From Nautilus pompilius (lineage: Eukaryota > Mollusca > Cephalopoda > Nautilida > Nautilidae): a DNA stretch of 64,000 bases. Below the pieces are notes generated by a model. That model was given only the letters and a program-made list of their open reading frames with translations, made no database searches and was not told the origin of the DNA. Position numbers and translations under genes: made by a program. Each line of letters begins with the position of its first letter. The stretch's first letter is position 1. This document shows positions 47,231-59,665 of the stretch, in pieces. The stretch spans positions 131,501 to 195,500 of the forward strand of contig JACATO010001457.1 in assembly GCA_018389105.1 (NCBI GenBank), given 5' to 3'.

Positions 47231-49850
47231 GAATACTCTTAAGCGTATATCAAACGACTGTGAGGTCATTACTCGTGGTAGATACTGTTCACCTTTGTCA
47301 GCAGACTGTCGCATATGTAACAGAAAATAATACAATACAAGATCGATACAGAACCCATGACGTTCTGGTATTTTCATAACTGCATTGTTCCTAAAGAAAT
47401 TAGTGTGTTTTGTCTTTATAGATGCCCAGACGAACTCATAAACTTTCGCCTTCATTGGAAATGGCAAATTTTGTGGTAGCAACTCAGGCAATACCGCTGT
47501 ACCTGTACATCTAGAAGAAAAGAAAATTCCCACACACATGAAAAGACATCTATTTTCGTCAACCTAAGAGACATTAATGACAGATACTCAAAGATCCCGG
47601 GTCTAGTCCAAAAGCTCAAGTGGAGAAACTGTGTAAAGAGTTCTTCATTTACACGACGTCTCAGATGTCGTGGCTTGTCTCTCGGGTATCTGATGCGTGC
47701 GGCGGTTCAGACCAGTAAGACAAAATGAAAGTCTGTCTGATATCAAACGCAAATGAGCAAAACTGTTTTAAATAGTGAATAAAATCTTTAAGTACGGTAA
47801 GATATTTCTTTGCTTCCTATTAGCTTGTATAAACTAGTGCACGAAAAATAAGTGAATATCAGAATCGCCACTGTATTCAATTGAGTTACAAAATAAATTT
47901 ATACTTACATGCTGCTGTTAAAAACTGATAATTTTATAAGCAAAACTTTTGAAATATATTTAGATTATTTTGCCATTAAGGTAAATTGAAAACGTGTTTC
48001 GATGACTACAGCAGATTTTGCAGAACAAAAATTCTTAGTTCGGACATTCCTCTATCATCTTATTGATAGTATCAAAACTAAATAATGAACCTCAAGTATC
48101 AAAGATCTTCCAATGTCGCCGTCTTTGGCGTTGTGTTCTGTTTGGAAAAAACAGTTAAATACATTGCTTCTTTAAAATACCTTCTTTTATTAACACGACT
48201 GGGCACTGCTATGTTCTTTTGTCATTTCAGCTGGCAGCCCCAGAAAACACCAGCCTGTCACTGCGATTTTTAACGAGTGTCGAACCGAGCGCGAGTTAGC
48301 GAAGGGACTGATTCTGACTCCATTTGTTTGGGAAACCATCAGAGAAAGTTTAAGCGATATCCTACTTTGTGGTAGCTTACAGCCACGACCGGCCAATTTA
48401 ACCTACTCATTAATTTTCGATGTTTGCTTCCATGACTGACAGAAACTAAATTCAAATGAAGTGCTCAACAACTGTCCAACAATGAAGCTTCTTTACCCTT
48501 TTTATAAGATAAAGAATTTGTAAAACTAACACCGAACACATGAGAAATGGCAGTTTGAATATAAACAGGAGTTATTTTCAGCAATAACAAATTTACATCA
48601 ACCACAGTATTCTGCAATTTTTTTTATCGCTGTCTAAATCATTCCAGGTCTTTCGGTTATGTTCTGGAAACTGTTAGAATTCTCGCTTTCAGTCTACAAA
48701 ATTTTCAAGATTTCTAGGAATTTTTTCAAAACTTTTCCACGATTGAGAAATAGTCATCTGTGCATCAGCAGCTCTAGTCTCTGTTGAAGTAATTTTTTTT
48801 CAGCAAAATATGTATTAATTCTAAATTGCGAACATATGCGTGGAAAGTGTGTAAGTGATCATGATAGACAGCAGATTTGTACACATGTCGAAATGCGCCT
48901 GACGGGTTCAGAAATTGTTGAAAATCTCTGTCTTTCAGTACGAACTGCTGATTTAAGAAAAAAAAATGAACATTTTGTTCTTAAGACAAAAAGGTAGATT
49001 AGCAAGAAAAAAAGCCACAGAAATAAACAGGGGTTTGTAAACGTTTCTAAAGAAGGGTGGGTCTGCCTCAAGTGGTACATTAGCTATAAAACTAGAAGTA
49101 TTGGCAAGAAGGTATTTATTAAGAATGAACCTCAAATCACTCATCCTAACTATAAAACCCGGAATTTCCGCTGTAAAAGTAAAAAAAAGAAATTTTACCT
49201 TTGTAACAAATGCCAAAATTAGGGAAAGTAGAAAACCGGAGAAAGATGATATTTGCAGATAAAAGTTCACTTAATTTATATATATATATAATGGTGGTGC
49301 TAAAACGGTCAGAAGAAAATTAGGTGAAAGGTTTAAACCAAACTGTATTTTACCAACCAAGAACATCCAGAAAGTGTCCACATCTATGCCTGTTTTTCCA
49401 CTAATGAATGGCAATTTGGTTATCTTAACAAAAGAAACGTCGATGGATATAAATTCGCATTGAAGTCTTTAAAAAAAAAAAAACAGTTTCTGTAGAATCG
49501 GCCAAGAAACTCCGTTCTGATAGCAACTTTTGGTTTCTACAAGATTAAGTTCTATATCACACGGGGAAAAAGAGTATTCTCTTGATCCAAGAATAATAAA
49601 ATTTATTCGTTCGAAGTCTGACCTGGAAATTTTCCTAATAATTCAAACGGGAAACACATGGGCTGTGATGGGGGAATATATCGCAAACAAATGTTTGAAG
49701 GAATGGAGAAGAATTGGCAAACGTCAATAATGAGGCTCGGGACAAAATTTTATCGTGTCAGGTTTTATAATTTTTATTTATTTTAGTTATGAATTCAGGT
49801 TCTTTTGGAAAATTTTCCTTTATGATTGCTAATAATATTTGATAAAACCG
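47231..49850. other. AT-rich non-coding stretch
   Basis: Frames up to about 106 codons occur on both strands without motif or splice context. A short TA run lies at about 49277-49290. Nothing else is visible. Confidence 0.5.
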
Positions 49851-49851
49851 A

Positions 49852-49886
<35 letters not shown>
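49852..49886. repeat. CAA microsatellite
   Basis: About eleven perfect CAA units. Confidence 0.95.
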
Positions 49887-51619
49887 GATTTTTACCTGGC
49901 TTTAAGCCTTCATTATAAAAGTAAGTGCATAAAAAACCAGTATTTTTCTCCGTGGGCCAAATTGATGGACCAAGGTTGTACTGTTTTTCGACGTATTTTG
50001 ACAGCTCCGAGGAATTGCGAACTTTATAAGATATTAAAAATAACACGCAAGTTATTGGAGCCATTTCTTTAGTAGTATCGTTGTTTTTCAAGAATAAAAT
50101 TTAAATCCGAAGACCGATTTTTATACAGATAGCGAAAGGAAGCGATAAAAACAGGATGCAAATAGTGAACACCTGTTGTAGGGTTTTTTATGTGAGCAGC
50201 GTGGAATTACCTGTGAAAGAAGTCTTAACCTAATCGACTGCCTTTAAAGAGTTAATCCAGTTTAATCACTTCCACGAACGCGATAGCTAGTACAATGATT
50301 TACCGATAGCCAAGAGGTAAATACCAAAACAGACCCCCAACATAATTTTAAAAAACCGTTACTTTGCAAACCAACAAACTTTGCTTTATGACCAATATAA
50401 ACTATCTTTAAAAATAGTTTTGATTATTGCAGGTATTTTGTTTTTGTTTTTAAAACTAAGTTGCTACTTACGATTCTAAGGTAACGATGGTGGCTTTTTA
50501 GTGTTAACTAACTTAAGGTGAGTCGAACACATCTCAAGAAACCTTTGGAAACGGTGACTGCTTCCTACATTCTCAAACTCTTTCGTACCACTGCCGATAC
50601 CAAAAGTTTGCATCTTTCATAAAAGCCAGCCGCAGTTGTATCATATCTTCACGGCCAATTGAACATCAGCAATTCATACTTTACAATATCATTCTTCAGG
50701 TGCAGTAAAACGTTTTCTAGCTTTAAATTCTCAAAATGAGAATGATTAGGCCGGTTCTGCAGGTATGTATTTTTACACATTGGGTCGGACTAGAGAAGAG
50801 CTATAGATGTAGATACGTAATTGTTTAAAAGCCCGTCCTGTCTTTACAGAATATGTCTCCCCTCTGACCGCTCTCCACATATTTGAGTTTATAAGCGCAA
50901 CATTCGATGCCAACTGTGTGCATTTTCGTTTACTTAAGAGGACCTAATCTTCTTAGTATATTCAAATCGAGTCGAAGATTCTCGCATTAGTTGGATTCTG
51001 ATTATTTAATTTTAAACAATATATAATCGTTTAGCAAATTATCTATACGAGATTTTGCAACTTCAAGATTTAAATCGATTAAAGAATAAATTAAAATTAA
51101 AAATTGGAGAGTTTTTTTACGTTAATGTCAGTATAGATAGAACTTTTTTGCACTGTCATTTTTAAAGTTGACTGCACTTTCCACGAACCTTTTCTTTATA
51201 TTTAGAAAAACGAGGAAAAAGTCAAAAAAATTTTTTTTTTCAGAATTTTGCGAAAAGATCTTACCAAAACTGCTCTTAACCAGCATTTCAAGCGAAAATC
51301 TGGACAAAAATGGGAAACTAAAAATGTACACATCTACAATGCTGATATCTTTTCCATCAGTACAATCCATCAGTCCACAGTTCATCAATCCGATCAATAG
51401 TGAAACCGCCATTTCTTTCCGAAGTTTTTGGAAGCTGAACAAAAGTAATGTTTTCCCGTTCTTTACATATTATTATAAATAATTTAAAAGATCATTCTCT
51501 TGTTAGTATATCTGTGGCCCAGACTATGTTGTTCCCTACTGGCACTGTATTCACAGACATGCCGTCTTAAAGTACACACACACAAATAGAAAAGGAAAGG
51601 CTCAATGACAATTTTTATA
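49887..51619. other. AT-rich non-coding stretch
   Basis: Two overlapping 104-codon frames (51128-51442 reverse, 51168-51482 forward) lie in Lys/Phe-rich AT sequence and look like chance. No repeat or RNA is recognised. Confidence 0.5.
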
Positions 51620-51621
51620 TA

Positions 51622-52215
51622 CAGTTGTCCCCCGGTATTCGTGGGGGTTACGTCCCTTGAGCACCCGCGAAGAGTGAAAAACCGCGAATATTGGACGTAG
51701 TCCATAAAAATGCCTATAAACGTCAAAATATAACGTAATATATAATAAAAAAATATAATAATAATTTAATAAAAAATACAACACTCAGCGAAACACTCGA
51801 GATAGCTACACGCGGTAAACTGGGATGATGCGGGGCTGTTGGGCTGCATCTGCCCGAGACAGCGCCTCGTGGGCAGCAGCCAATCAGCAGCGAGGAGAAA
51901 TGAATAACGCTCTCGGATTGGCTACTTTCCAACCTCCAGCCGATAGCATTTATTTTGTATTGATATTTTGCTGAATTTACGTTAGTATTTATATTACAAA
52001 ATTAGTAAATTATATTGTTATTAATAATTTAGCGTTAAAAAGCGTGAAAAAATATATATTGCCACGAAAAAAGACATAAGAAAATCGCGGAAGATATTTG
52101 CGATTCCGCGAATATGCGGGGGTTTCCACGGACAATTATTAGTTAGGTTCTAAGGAAAATTCCGCGAATAACCGGGGCCGCAAATGTCGAACCGCGATTA
52201 CGCGGGGGTCCACTG
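51622..52215. mobile_element. Tigger/pogo-type MITE, 594 bp
   Basis: The element starts CAGTTGTCCCCCGGTATTCG and ends with the complement of CAGTGGACCCCCGCGTAATC, with TA on each side (51620-51621 and 52216-52217). CAGT.G.CCCCCG termini with a TA duplication are typical of pogo/Tigger-related non-autonomous elements. CCGCGAATA motifs repeat inside both subterminal regions. No transposase is encoded; an internal AT-rich part and a GC-rich part fill it. Confidence 0.88.
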
Positions 52216-52556
52216 TACTTATTCCAAGATTACTTTCAGTCCGTCACGGTTCATCAAACGCCTTCTCTATCGGTGTAAGGTTGTCGTTAAGTGAAATTAA
52301 AGAGGAAATTATTTCACACAAAAATCGATGTCACGTGGGAGATTTTATCCCTGCAGAAATACCCAGAAGAACGTAGAAAAGCCTTAAGCACAAATAAATG
52401 AAAGGTATCGAATTTTTTATTTAGAAAATATTTTTTTTCTGTAAAGGTAACGGAAAAGTTACTTTTCATCGGCAAAACAAAGGAATAAATAATATACCTA
52501 AAAGCCTGGTTTAAATATAACTTACAGTCTAGAGAAACAAGAGAGTTCGCTGGTGG

Positions 52557-52760
52557 ACAGAATTATCCAGCTACAAAACCTTCCTTGTAATAACCTACAA
52601 ATAACTCGGCCGGAAAGCCCGGGTTCGAATTCCGGTGGGACCCGGTCCATTTTCTCACCTCTAGTGATACGATCGTGCGGTTATCTGTCTTATCACCTGA
52701 AGCTGCGCCCCAAACTCCAGCATTCGCGCACTTGTGAAGTCGGGGCATGCTGAGAGACTG
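52557..52760 (+). repeat. tRNA-derived SINE-like sequence
   Basis: GGTTCGAATTCC at 52622-52633 is a near-perfect polymerase III B box in a GC-rich block (AGCCCGGGTTCG..CCGGTGGGACCCGG). The A box is weak. ATAACTCGGC occurs at about 52602 and again at about 52769, perhaps flanking copies. It does not fold into a complete tRNA, so a SINE is preferred over a gene. It lies 340 bp beyond the MITE. Confidence 0.5.
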
Positions 52761-53323
52761 TGGATGGATAACTCGGCTAGAGCCACTTTACTTAAATCAC
52801 TTCACTGATAAGGTGCCACTCTCAGTGCGAGAAAGAGTTGTCAACATTCACTACGACGCGGCAACCAAAAACTTAATAAATCAAACGTTTATGAGCATCG
52901 CCATAGCTCACCTTCCAAGGTTACCTCCAACGAGTTCGTAGGCATTATACTTATGGACCGCGATGCTTAGTTATACGCCTAAGTTGTTCACACTGGCGAG
53001 TTGTACGGGGTTTGTACCGACTCATTGATCGCCTGTAGATACCACAGTCTCTCAAGTTACTTAATATCCTTTCATTTGTAAACTTATAACGCCGTAAAAG
53101 CTCAGCCTCAATGAAAACAATTACTTCTGTACATAATTAAAATTCAATTTTTATATTAAGACAATAAAAAGATTCTAATGCGGAAATATGCAATATAGTC
53201 GTCTTCAACTGCAAGGCTCTGGACTAACTGTATTTAGATTGCTGTCACCGGATTTTTTGTTAATGTATCAGGTTATGTTTCACAGCTTCTAGAAACGTTC
53301 TGCTGAAGATTTTTGTGCGCGCG

Positions 53324-53326
<3 letters not shown>
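52761..53326. other. no supported gene
   Basis: A 64-codon forward frame (52747-52941) has no motif; the rest is AT-rich. Confidence 0.4.
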
Positions 53327-53370
<44 letters not shown>

Positions 53371-53816
53371 GTCAGTACAGAGAGAGAGATGATATCAATA
53401 CAGAGAGATGACGTCAGCACAGTGAGAGAGAGAGAGAGAGATAATGTCAATACAGAGAGATGACGTCAGCACAGTGAGAGAGAGAGAGAGATGATGTCAA
53501 TACAGAGAGATGACGTCAGCACAGTGAGAGAGAGAGAGATGATGTCAGTACAGAGAGATGACGTCAGCAAACAGAGAGAGAGATGAAGTCAGTACAGAGA
53601 GAGAGATGATGTCAATACAGAGAGATGACGTCAGCACAGTGAGAGAGGAGAGAGGATGATGTCAGTACAGAGAGATGACGTCAGCACAGTGAGAGAGAGA
53701 GAAGATGATGTCAGTACAGAGAGATGACGTCAGCACAGTGAGTGAGAGAGAGGAGAGAGAGAGAAGAGAGAGGAGAGAGAGAGAGAGGAGAGAGGAGAGA
53801 GAGAGAGAGAGAGATT
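53327..53816. repeat. GA minisatellite with eight CRE palindromes
   Basis: TGACGTCA occurs at 53367, 53409, 53461, 53511, 53559, 53626, 53676 and 53725, mostly 48-52 bp apart. The unit is roughly GATGATGTCAATACAGAGAG, then ATGACGTCAGCACAGTGAG, then a GA run. From the second copy on, each TGACGTCA generally has a partner TGATGTCA (or TAATGTCA, TGAAGTCA), the form left by CpG loss or change. The Arg/Glu and Ser/Leu frames here are artefacts. Confidence 0.96.
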
Positions 53817-55166
53817 TAATGTCTCCTAAATCGTGGTACACAGATGAAATGCAAAACAAAAAGAAACTGAAACACTGTCTTTTATCGTATTATGCAACAA
53901 CTATAATTACTTTATTCGCATTTTTTTACGTGATATTGCCAGGCTTGTGGAAAGACAAAACTTTGTAATATGAAAAAAAAAAATCAACATCAACTACAGT
54001 CTTTGATTTAATTCTTAAAAACAAACAGACAAACAAAGCTAAACGATCATTTTTGTACCATATATCAACATTATAAATTGTTTCTTTTCCACCTTAAAAA
54101 AAACAAAAAGACTGGCACAATTTCTTTGTTTTCCTTGACGTTATAATTTTTTTTTAAAAAATCAGCAGAATCCGCGCTTTCTATTAGAGGATCATAATAG
54201 ACGAAGTAAGGACGGAGTCTCCCGAGACTGCCAGAAAGAAGTAGCCAGCATCCGTTATGACGTAGAAGGAAGTCTAACAGACCCAACATAATGACGCCAT
54301 TTTTTTGTTGTTGTTTATTTTTCGACCAGATGTAACTTTGCCGTTAACGTGTCGAATCAGTTTTCATTATTCCACAGGCCCCACACAGTTGGAAACAATT
54401 TTTCTTCTTCTTTACTAACGTGTACATCTGTTGTTTACGACTCCGGAAGAACGTACGGCTTAAGCTGAGGCACCAACAGCATGGTTTGGTATGTTTTCTG
54501 TCGCACGACGTGGATTTAGTGGAAAAGCATCTGGAACACGGACAAGGAATTACTCCCGACTTAGACACACATGAGGAGGTATAGATAGATCCGCCACTTT
54601 TCGATTTCATGTCACGATCCCTTGCGCATTAACGGATAAAATCGCTAAAACTAATAGATTAAAGGGAACGCAAGAAGGCAAAAATCTCAGGTGTGTCTTT
54701 TTTCTTTTCTATTTAATTTTCCATCAGTTAGAATCAGTTTAATCTACCAAAATTAAATTAGCTCCTGTCTTTGAAATGAGAAAAGAAACGAGCGCGTTCC
54801 AGTATTAGCGATTATTTCTTTAAAAAGGAAATCTTTTCAAGAAAATTGATATTTATACCTTTGTCCCCTGTGCCTAGTGACGAATGGTCCGGCTACTGCA
54901 TGAAGACAAAGCAGAATCACCTGCCTAGGGCAGGCGTGCATTCAGGGTACCCTAGCCAACGATACATACCCACCTATGCTAATAGCGAGCCTAAAGCGAC
55001 AGAAGGGGAAAACCCTGTCGCTTGGTAAGGGATACACCAAGACCATTAATCCAGCGAGGAATCTCATAGGAATTTATCCCTTTTTTGGGGGGGTAGGTCC
55101 GCTTATAATTGACAATCGTGAACGCGAGCACAGAGCAAGGAAGGATACGGTGACTTGCCCACATTT
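53817..55166. other. no supported gene
   Basis: AT-rich to about 54850, then a moderately GC segment with a 60-codon forward frame (54846-55028) of normal composition. No motif is seen. Confidence 0.4.
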
Positions 55167-55529
55167 TTAAGACGCTCTCCGGCTGAAGGAGGCGGACAAC
55201 AATTCTACCGTCGCGGCGCTGATGAGCGAGCGAGGGTTAGTCGGTCTCGTGGCCCCAGATGAAGGTGGAGAACGCGGGGAGAGTGATAAATGAAGTCGAC
55301 TCATCGGGGAGAGGTTTGCGGCGATGGCGAAGCTACGAACGGATACGCTGGAGCAAACGCCGATGAGTTTCTCTCCGATCTTCGCCGTCTCTAAAACTGA
55401 AAAAAAAGAAAAAGAACAAAACATCACCACCTGGAATTTAACCAAAAGGCACTGGTCGGAATCCGTGCTTCGCTCGTCTTCTCGAATCCAGTCCGCTCCG
55501 CCATGATGTCCCGTCAGCCGGAGGGCCAT
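55167..55529 (-). CDS. unassigned reverse frame in a CpG-rich segment
   Basis: A 120-codon frame opens at an ATG (55527-55529) in GC- and CpG-rich DNA. Within it, TTCCAG|GTGGTGATG and, 35 bp later, a long T-rich tract ending CAG look like donor and acceptor, but an intron that short would be unusual in animals. The forward strand has an equally good start (55324, GCGATGG) with 60 codons. The segment may be a CpG-rich promoter region. No family is recognised. Confidence 0.25.
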   Translation of the reverse strand: MALRLTGHHGGADWIREDERSTDSDQCLLVKFQVVMFCSFSFFSVLETAKIGEKLIGVCSSVSVRSFAIAANLSPMSRLHLSLSPRSPPSSGATRPTNPRSLISAATVELLSASFSRRAS

Positions 55530-58483
55530 CCATTATCGCGTGGCTGTTCTCGCTGAACACCAGATCTCGTGCTCCCGAGAGATCTCAGTCCGCCCGGTCT
55601 CTCGGATCAGCCTGGCGGGTTTTTCTGGAGTCCATACCTGCGAAACGAAATCTGTCGCTCGGAAAGCGCGTAGCTATATTAGGTTATCCGTGTGTCTCTC
55701 TCTCACACGCGCCAGTCATCGCCGGATGACCGGACGCTCCGTGGTAACAAACAACGCAACAACCTATCCAACGTTTCGAGAGTCGTCTTCTTCTCTTTTT
55801 TTCCAGGTTATTATTGCATTTCAACGCCGAACGATTCGTTTCTGGTAAACACACGAACTCTGGACGGACAGCGACAGAGGCGAGGTGCATGTTTGTTTTT
55901 TATTGGCGAATGTCGGATCTAGAAAACGAACCTGGGAATTCTTCTTCTCACACTCCCGGCGCACGCAATTTAAACAACCTTAAAGTATCGCTAACCTTGG
56001 CTCGCTCACACTCTACATACACGCACCTTGCAAACTGTTTACTTTGAAAACTGCCAAAACCGACAAAAGGCTTTGTTTCCCGTATGTACCGTCAACACCA
56101 GGCTCTGGATAAAACGAGTCGACCGACTTTCCAGCCGCTTATTCAATCAGAAACGGTGTTGACGTCCCACATTTCTCTCTGTGTGGGGTGGTGGAGTGGG
56201 AAAACCGGTCACCTTAATCTTTTGTTGTTGATTGGAAGGGATGGGAAGAAGACACTTAGAAAACATTTTTACCTGGCACTAAACCTCCGTACTTTACTAC
56301 TTCTATTAATCTTTTTCTTTCTCTCTACTGTAAGTCGGCTAAACTTCTTTCTCCTATTGTTTCAACTTTCTAAGCGACCTCGGACATTTTTTCAACCAGA
56401 CTGGGTTAAATCGGCTGTCGTTAATTCACCTCTAATGCAAAGAAAATAGTTAAAATAACTTAAATGTATATTTTCTGGGAAATGTTTATTTCTTTATATA
56501 TTTTTTCTTCTAAATATTTTTTTAACATGAAGAAGACGTAATCCATCTGGATGTAAATGTCTAGGTTAATTTTCCTTTTAAACTTCCATTTTAGAAGTAC
56601 TGTATTATCAAAACGAACAGCTGCTTACGTTTAATAGTCTTCTTAAGTCTGAACATTAATCCGAAATACAAATGACCGCCACAGCGGCAGAGTCTAAATG
56701 GCTCTTCACTCTATAGAAGCGTCAACATAACGACTACAACCGACTTTTAAATTAACAACGGACAACGGGGAAGAAAACGAAAGGCCTCTGAGCGGAAATC
56801 TTGATAGTAACCGCTGGTTGTATAATTTTTTCTGCAGAATGACCACAGCGGAACATCAGAGATGAGTTTAAAATTCCGGGACTAAACACCACGGACTCGG
56901 TCCGATCACAAAAAAATATTTCTTAAAATGAGTTTTGAATGTAAGTTTTATGGCACCAAGAAGTAAAATTAAGCGTTACGTTTATGATAGGGGAGACCGG
57001 GGGGCTGGTTGTAACACTTTACAAACAAATCTATTTTATTCTGGGAATACGTACGTACGAGGTAGGTAGTAACATCAAAATTATATGCTAAAGCAGTGAT
57101 TTTTGTTTTGCACCAGACCAGAACTAAAAGACTTTCAAGCGCGTAAAACTCCACAGCTGCCCAACCAATCTGGTCCAGTACATTCGTTAGCATACCATGG
57201 ATCAGAACCTTTAATGTCATGGTCTTTACTTAGCTGAAAAGCAAATATCTTGAGGTTCTTTGGGGATAATCTAAGGAAATTTTGGACACTTTTTGCATAG
57301 TTTTCTATTTAATTTTCTTGCTCATTACTGAACACTTACTTGTGTGTTTCTGTCATAACTTGGAGTTTCCGTTTGGCGATGCCACTGTAATTAGGCAAAC
57401 CTGCATTTTCTACATATCAGCTTTAAGTGGCATGACAAATACCATAATCGCTTGCGATAGATCTGACAGTGGTGCGGTTATTTGATACCATTTCATTTAC
57501 AGCTCGCATCATAATATCACGAGATATCTTTCCTCTTTCTGTTTTTCCTTATATGCGTACGGGACATTAGTATTTTCTTTCTTTCCAGCGTAACTGACAA
57601 AATTGGTACTCCAAGGAAGATCGTACACTGTGTGCCAGGAAGATAGCTAAGACTCGAGAAATAGCACAGATACGTTAATACGGCGAGTTCGGAGAACAGG
57701 GAGAAAAATCTTTATTGAAGAGCTCGACAAGGGGAGCGAACAGCGTCCGGGCTCTACAAAAATAACGTAGCTGAATTATTAAATCCAATATTGATGGCAG
57801 ACGGGCATTAGAATAAAATTGGGAAGATTAAAGACACGAAATTATTACCGAAAGTAATGATGGACTTCCTTCTAATTAGTTTCCACAAGAAATGTACTTG
57901 GTAAAACCTCTCCAGGGGAGATAACCACCGTCAAAACCTTACACTTATTTACGAGATATTTTCAGTGTTACTGCCCACCCCTGTTACCTTGGTGATTGTA
58001 AGTCAGTTTTTGGTAATAATTCCCGTTCTTGAATTTTGTTAAATTTATTGTTTTGATTTTATGTAATAGTCCTTTGTGGATATTTTTTTAGTTACACCAA
58101 ATTGCAAGTGTTTGCTTTCTATCTACGTTTCTATGTATTGTGCTTTACAGTTACTATTAAAAATGGTTCTTCTTCACCAATCGACCGCGAGAGTTTTCTC
58201 CTACATCTGAAAAAAAGAAGGTTCCACTAAGGATTGTTCTAGTACTACTGACGGAGATTCCGCAGATAATTGTACCTTGACAGGTGGTCAGGACCTACCC
58301 CTTACAATGCTGGTGATCCACTCCTCCGCCGTCTAGCTCACTTCTGTGTGATGCCCTCAAAGGTCGGAAAAATCAGCAGTTTACCAAAGGTAAAATTATT
58401 TTAAATGAACTGCGTGACGTCATTTTCCGAACCTCTTTGCTGCGACATTTAAAACTATATCTTTTTTCAGAATATTTATAGAG
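55530..58483. other. no supported gene
   Basis: CpG-rich until about 55900, then AT-rich. Forward frames 55540-55848 and 56084-56449 lack motifs. GGGGAGACCGGGGGGCTGG at 56990-57008 (followed by TTGTAACAC) looks like a transposon terminus but has no visible partner. TGACGTCA lies at 58415-58422. Confidence 0.4.
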
Positions 58484-58681
58484 GTATTCTCTCTCCTCTC
58501 TCTCTCTCTCTCCTCTCTCTACTAACGTCATCTCTCTCTCTCTGTCCTTCTCCCTCCTAACGTCATCTCTCTCTCTCTCTCTCTCTCTCTGTCCTTCTCC
58601 CTCCTAACGTCATCTCTCTCTCTCCCTCCATCTCTCTGTACGACGTCATCTCTCTCTCTCTCCCCTCCCTCTCTCTCTCTT
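58484..58681. repeat. CT microsatellite with ACGTCAT spacers
   Basis: CT runs are separated by TAACGTCATCTCT (three times) and CGACGTCATCTCT, with CTGTCCTTCTCCCTCCTAACG repeated. On the reverse strand these read GAGATGACGTTAG, so this is a diverged copy of the GA/CRE family. Confidence 0.95.
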
Positions 58682-59259
58682 TATTCGAAACAGCTTTTAA
58701 TAACAATAATGAAGTCTTTTCTGCAAGAAGTCGCTGAAGAATATTCAGAGAATACCATATAAAAGTCATTCCTAAAGATGAATAGAAATTAAGATTTTAA
58801 AATGTATTATCTTGTATGAGCACAATTGTAATGAGTAACTAAGTGAAAATACAAAATTTCTTCTAAATACTATACATCAACGTAGATCGAGTTCGATGAA
58901 TGCTCAAACCAATGGCCACACATGCATCAGAATTAACTTTTGTAAACAGTAATAAAAGTTACAACCTGTTGCGTGTAGAAAAACCTTGTAAAATAAAAAA
59001 GTATGAAATACTGCAGCTACTTTATAATTAATTTTCGTTTTTGGAAGGATGAAAGCTGGCAAAAAATCACTTTATAGAATGGTTAGTATTTTAGTTACAA
59101 AGTGTTCCAGAAAATAAAGTCAATATTTGCATTAATGCTTTCTTCATTTGACCAGGCGGTAATTGTTTTGCCAACGAGCAACGATGATGTACAAGAATTT
59201 GAACGCGCTCTCTAGTTCACGCGTTGTGCACTCGTGGCGCTGTTGAGCGAGTAGACAAC
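58682..59259. other. AT-rich non-coding stretch; possible transposon 5' end
   Basis: GTGTTCCAGAAAATAAAGTC near 59101-59120 could be the 5' terminus of the mariner remnant that follows. Confidence 0.35.
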
Positions 59260-59665
59260 ATGGCCGCGCAGTTTCCAGTGTGCACCATAGAAGAGTAGCG
59301 ATCAGTAACTTGTTTACCGTGGGCCGAAGGTAGTCCGCCGACTCTATTCCAGCGGAGAATGTTGGTGCAATGTGGATATAAATGCATAGTTCAAAGCAGA
59401 TTTTAAAAAAGACTGAACGTCGATAGTGGATGAAGATTCAGCAGAAGGTCCCGGCAATGCCACATGCTGCAGCATAGCAATGCGAGACCACTCTGTGTTC
59501 GAGTAATCGCTAACATTGAATCTACCCCACATCTTCCTTACAGTCTGGCTCTTGTCCCACCAAATTTTTACATCTTTAGACACCTGGAAGGTGCTCTCTG
59601 AGGTCGAGGATTTTCCAGCGATCACGAGGTCCAACAGTGGCGCAACTGTCACTTCCACAGCAATC
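59260..59665 (+). pseudogene. internally deleted mariner-like transposase
   Basis: The start codon (59260-59262) opens MAAQFPVCTIEE, an in-frame stop, then RSV..LPWAEGSPP...RRMLVQCGYKC, the N-terminal helix-turn-helix of a mariner lineage common in invertebrates. About 130 bp later the sequence already reads as the C-terminal catalytic region: SNARPLCVRVIANIE, PHLPYSLALVPPNFYIF and LEGALRGRGFSSDHEV (equivalents of DNARPH, HPPYSPDLAPCDFHLF and LRGRRF). The middle, with the first catalytic Asp, is missing, and both the second Asp (DNA to SNA) and the third (SPD to SLA) are substituted. It is not internally repaired and is inactive. Confidence 0.8.

Noticed and set aside
52600-52640. Intact tRNA gene at the B box
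   Set aside because: The A box is weak and no cloverleaf can be formed around it, so a SINE is preferred.
55395-55440. 35 bp intron on the reverse strand (donor GTGGTG, acceptor T-rich CAG)
   Set aside because: It is shorter than typical animal introns, and the reading frame continues through it.
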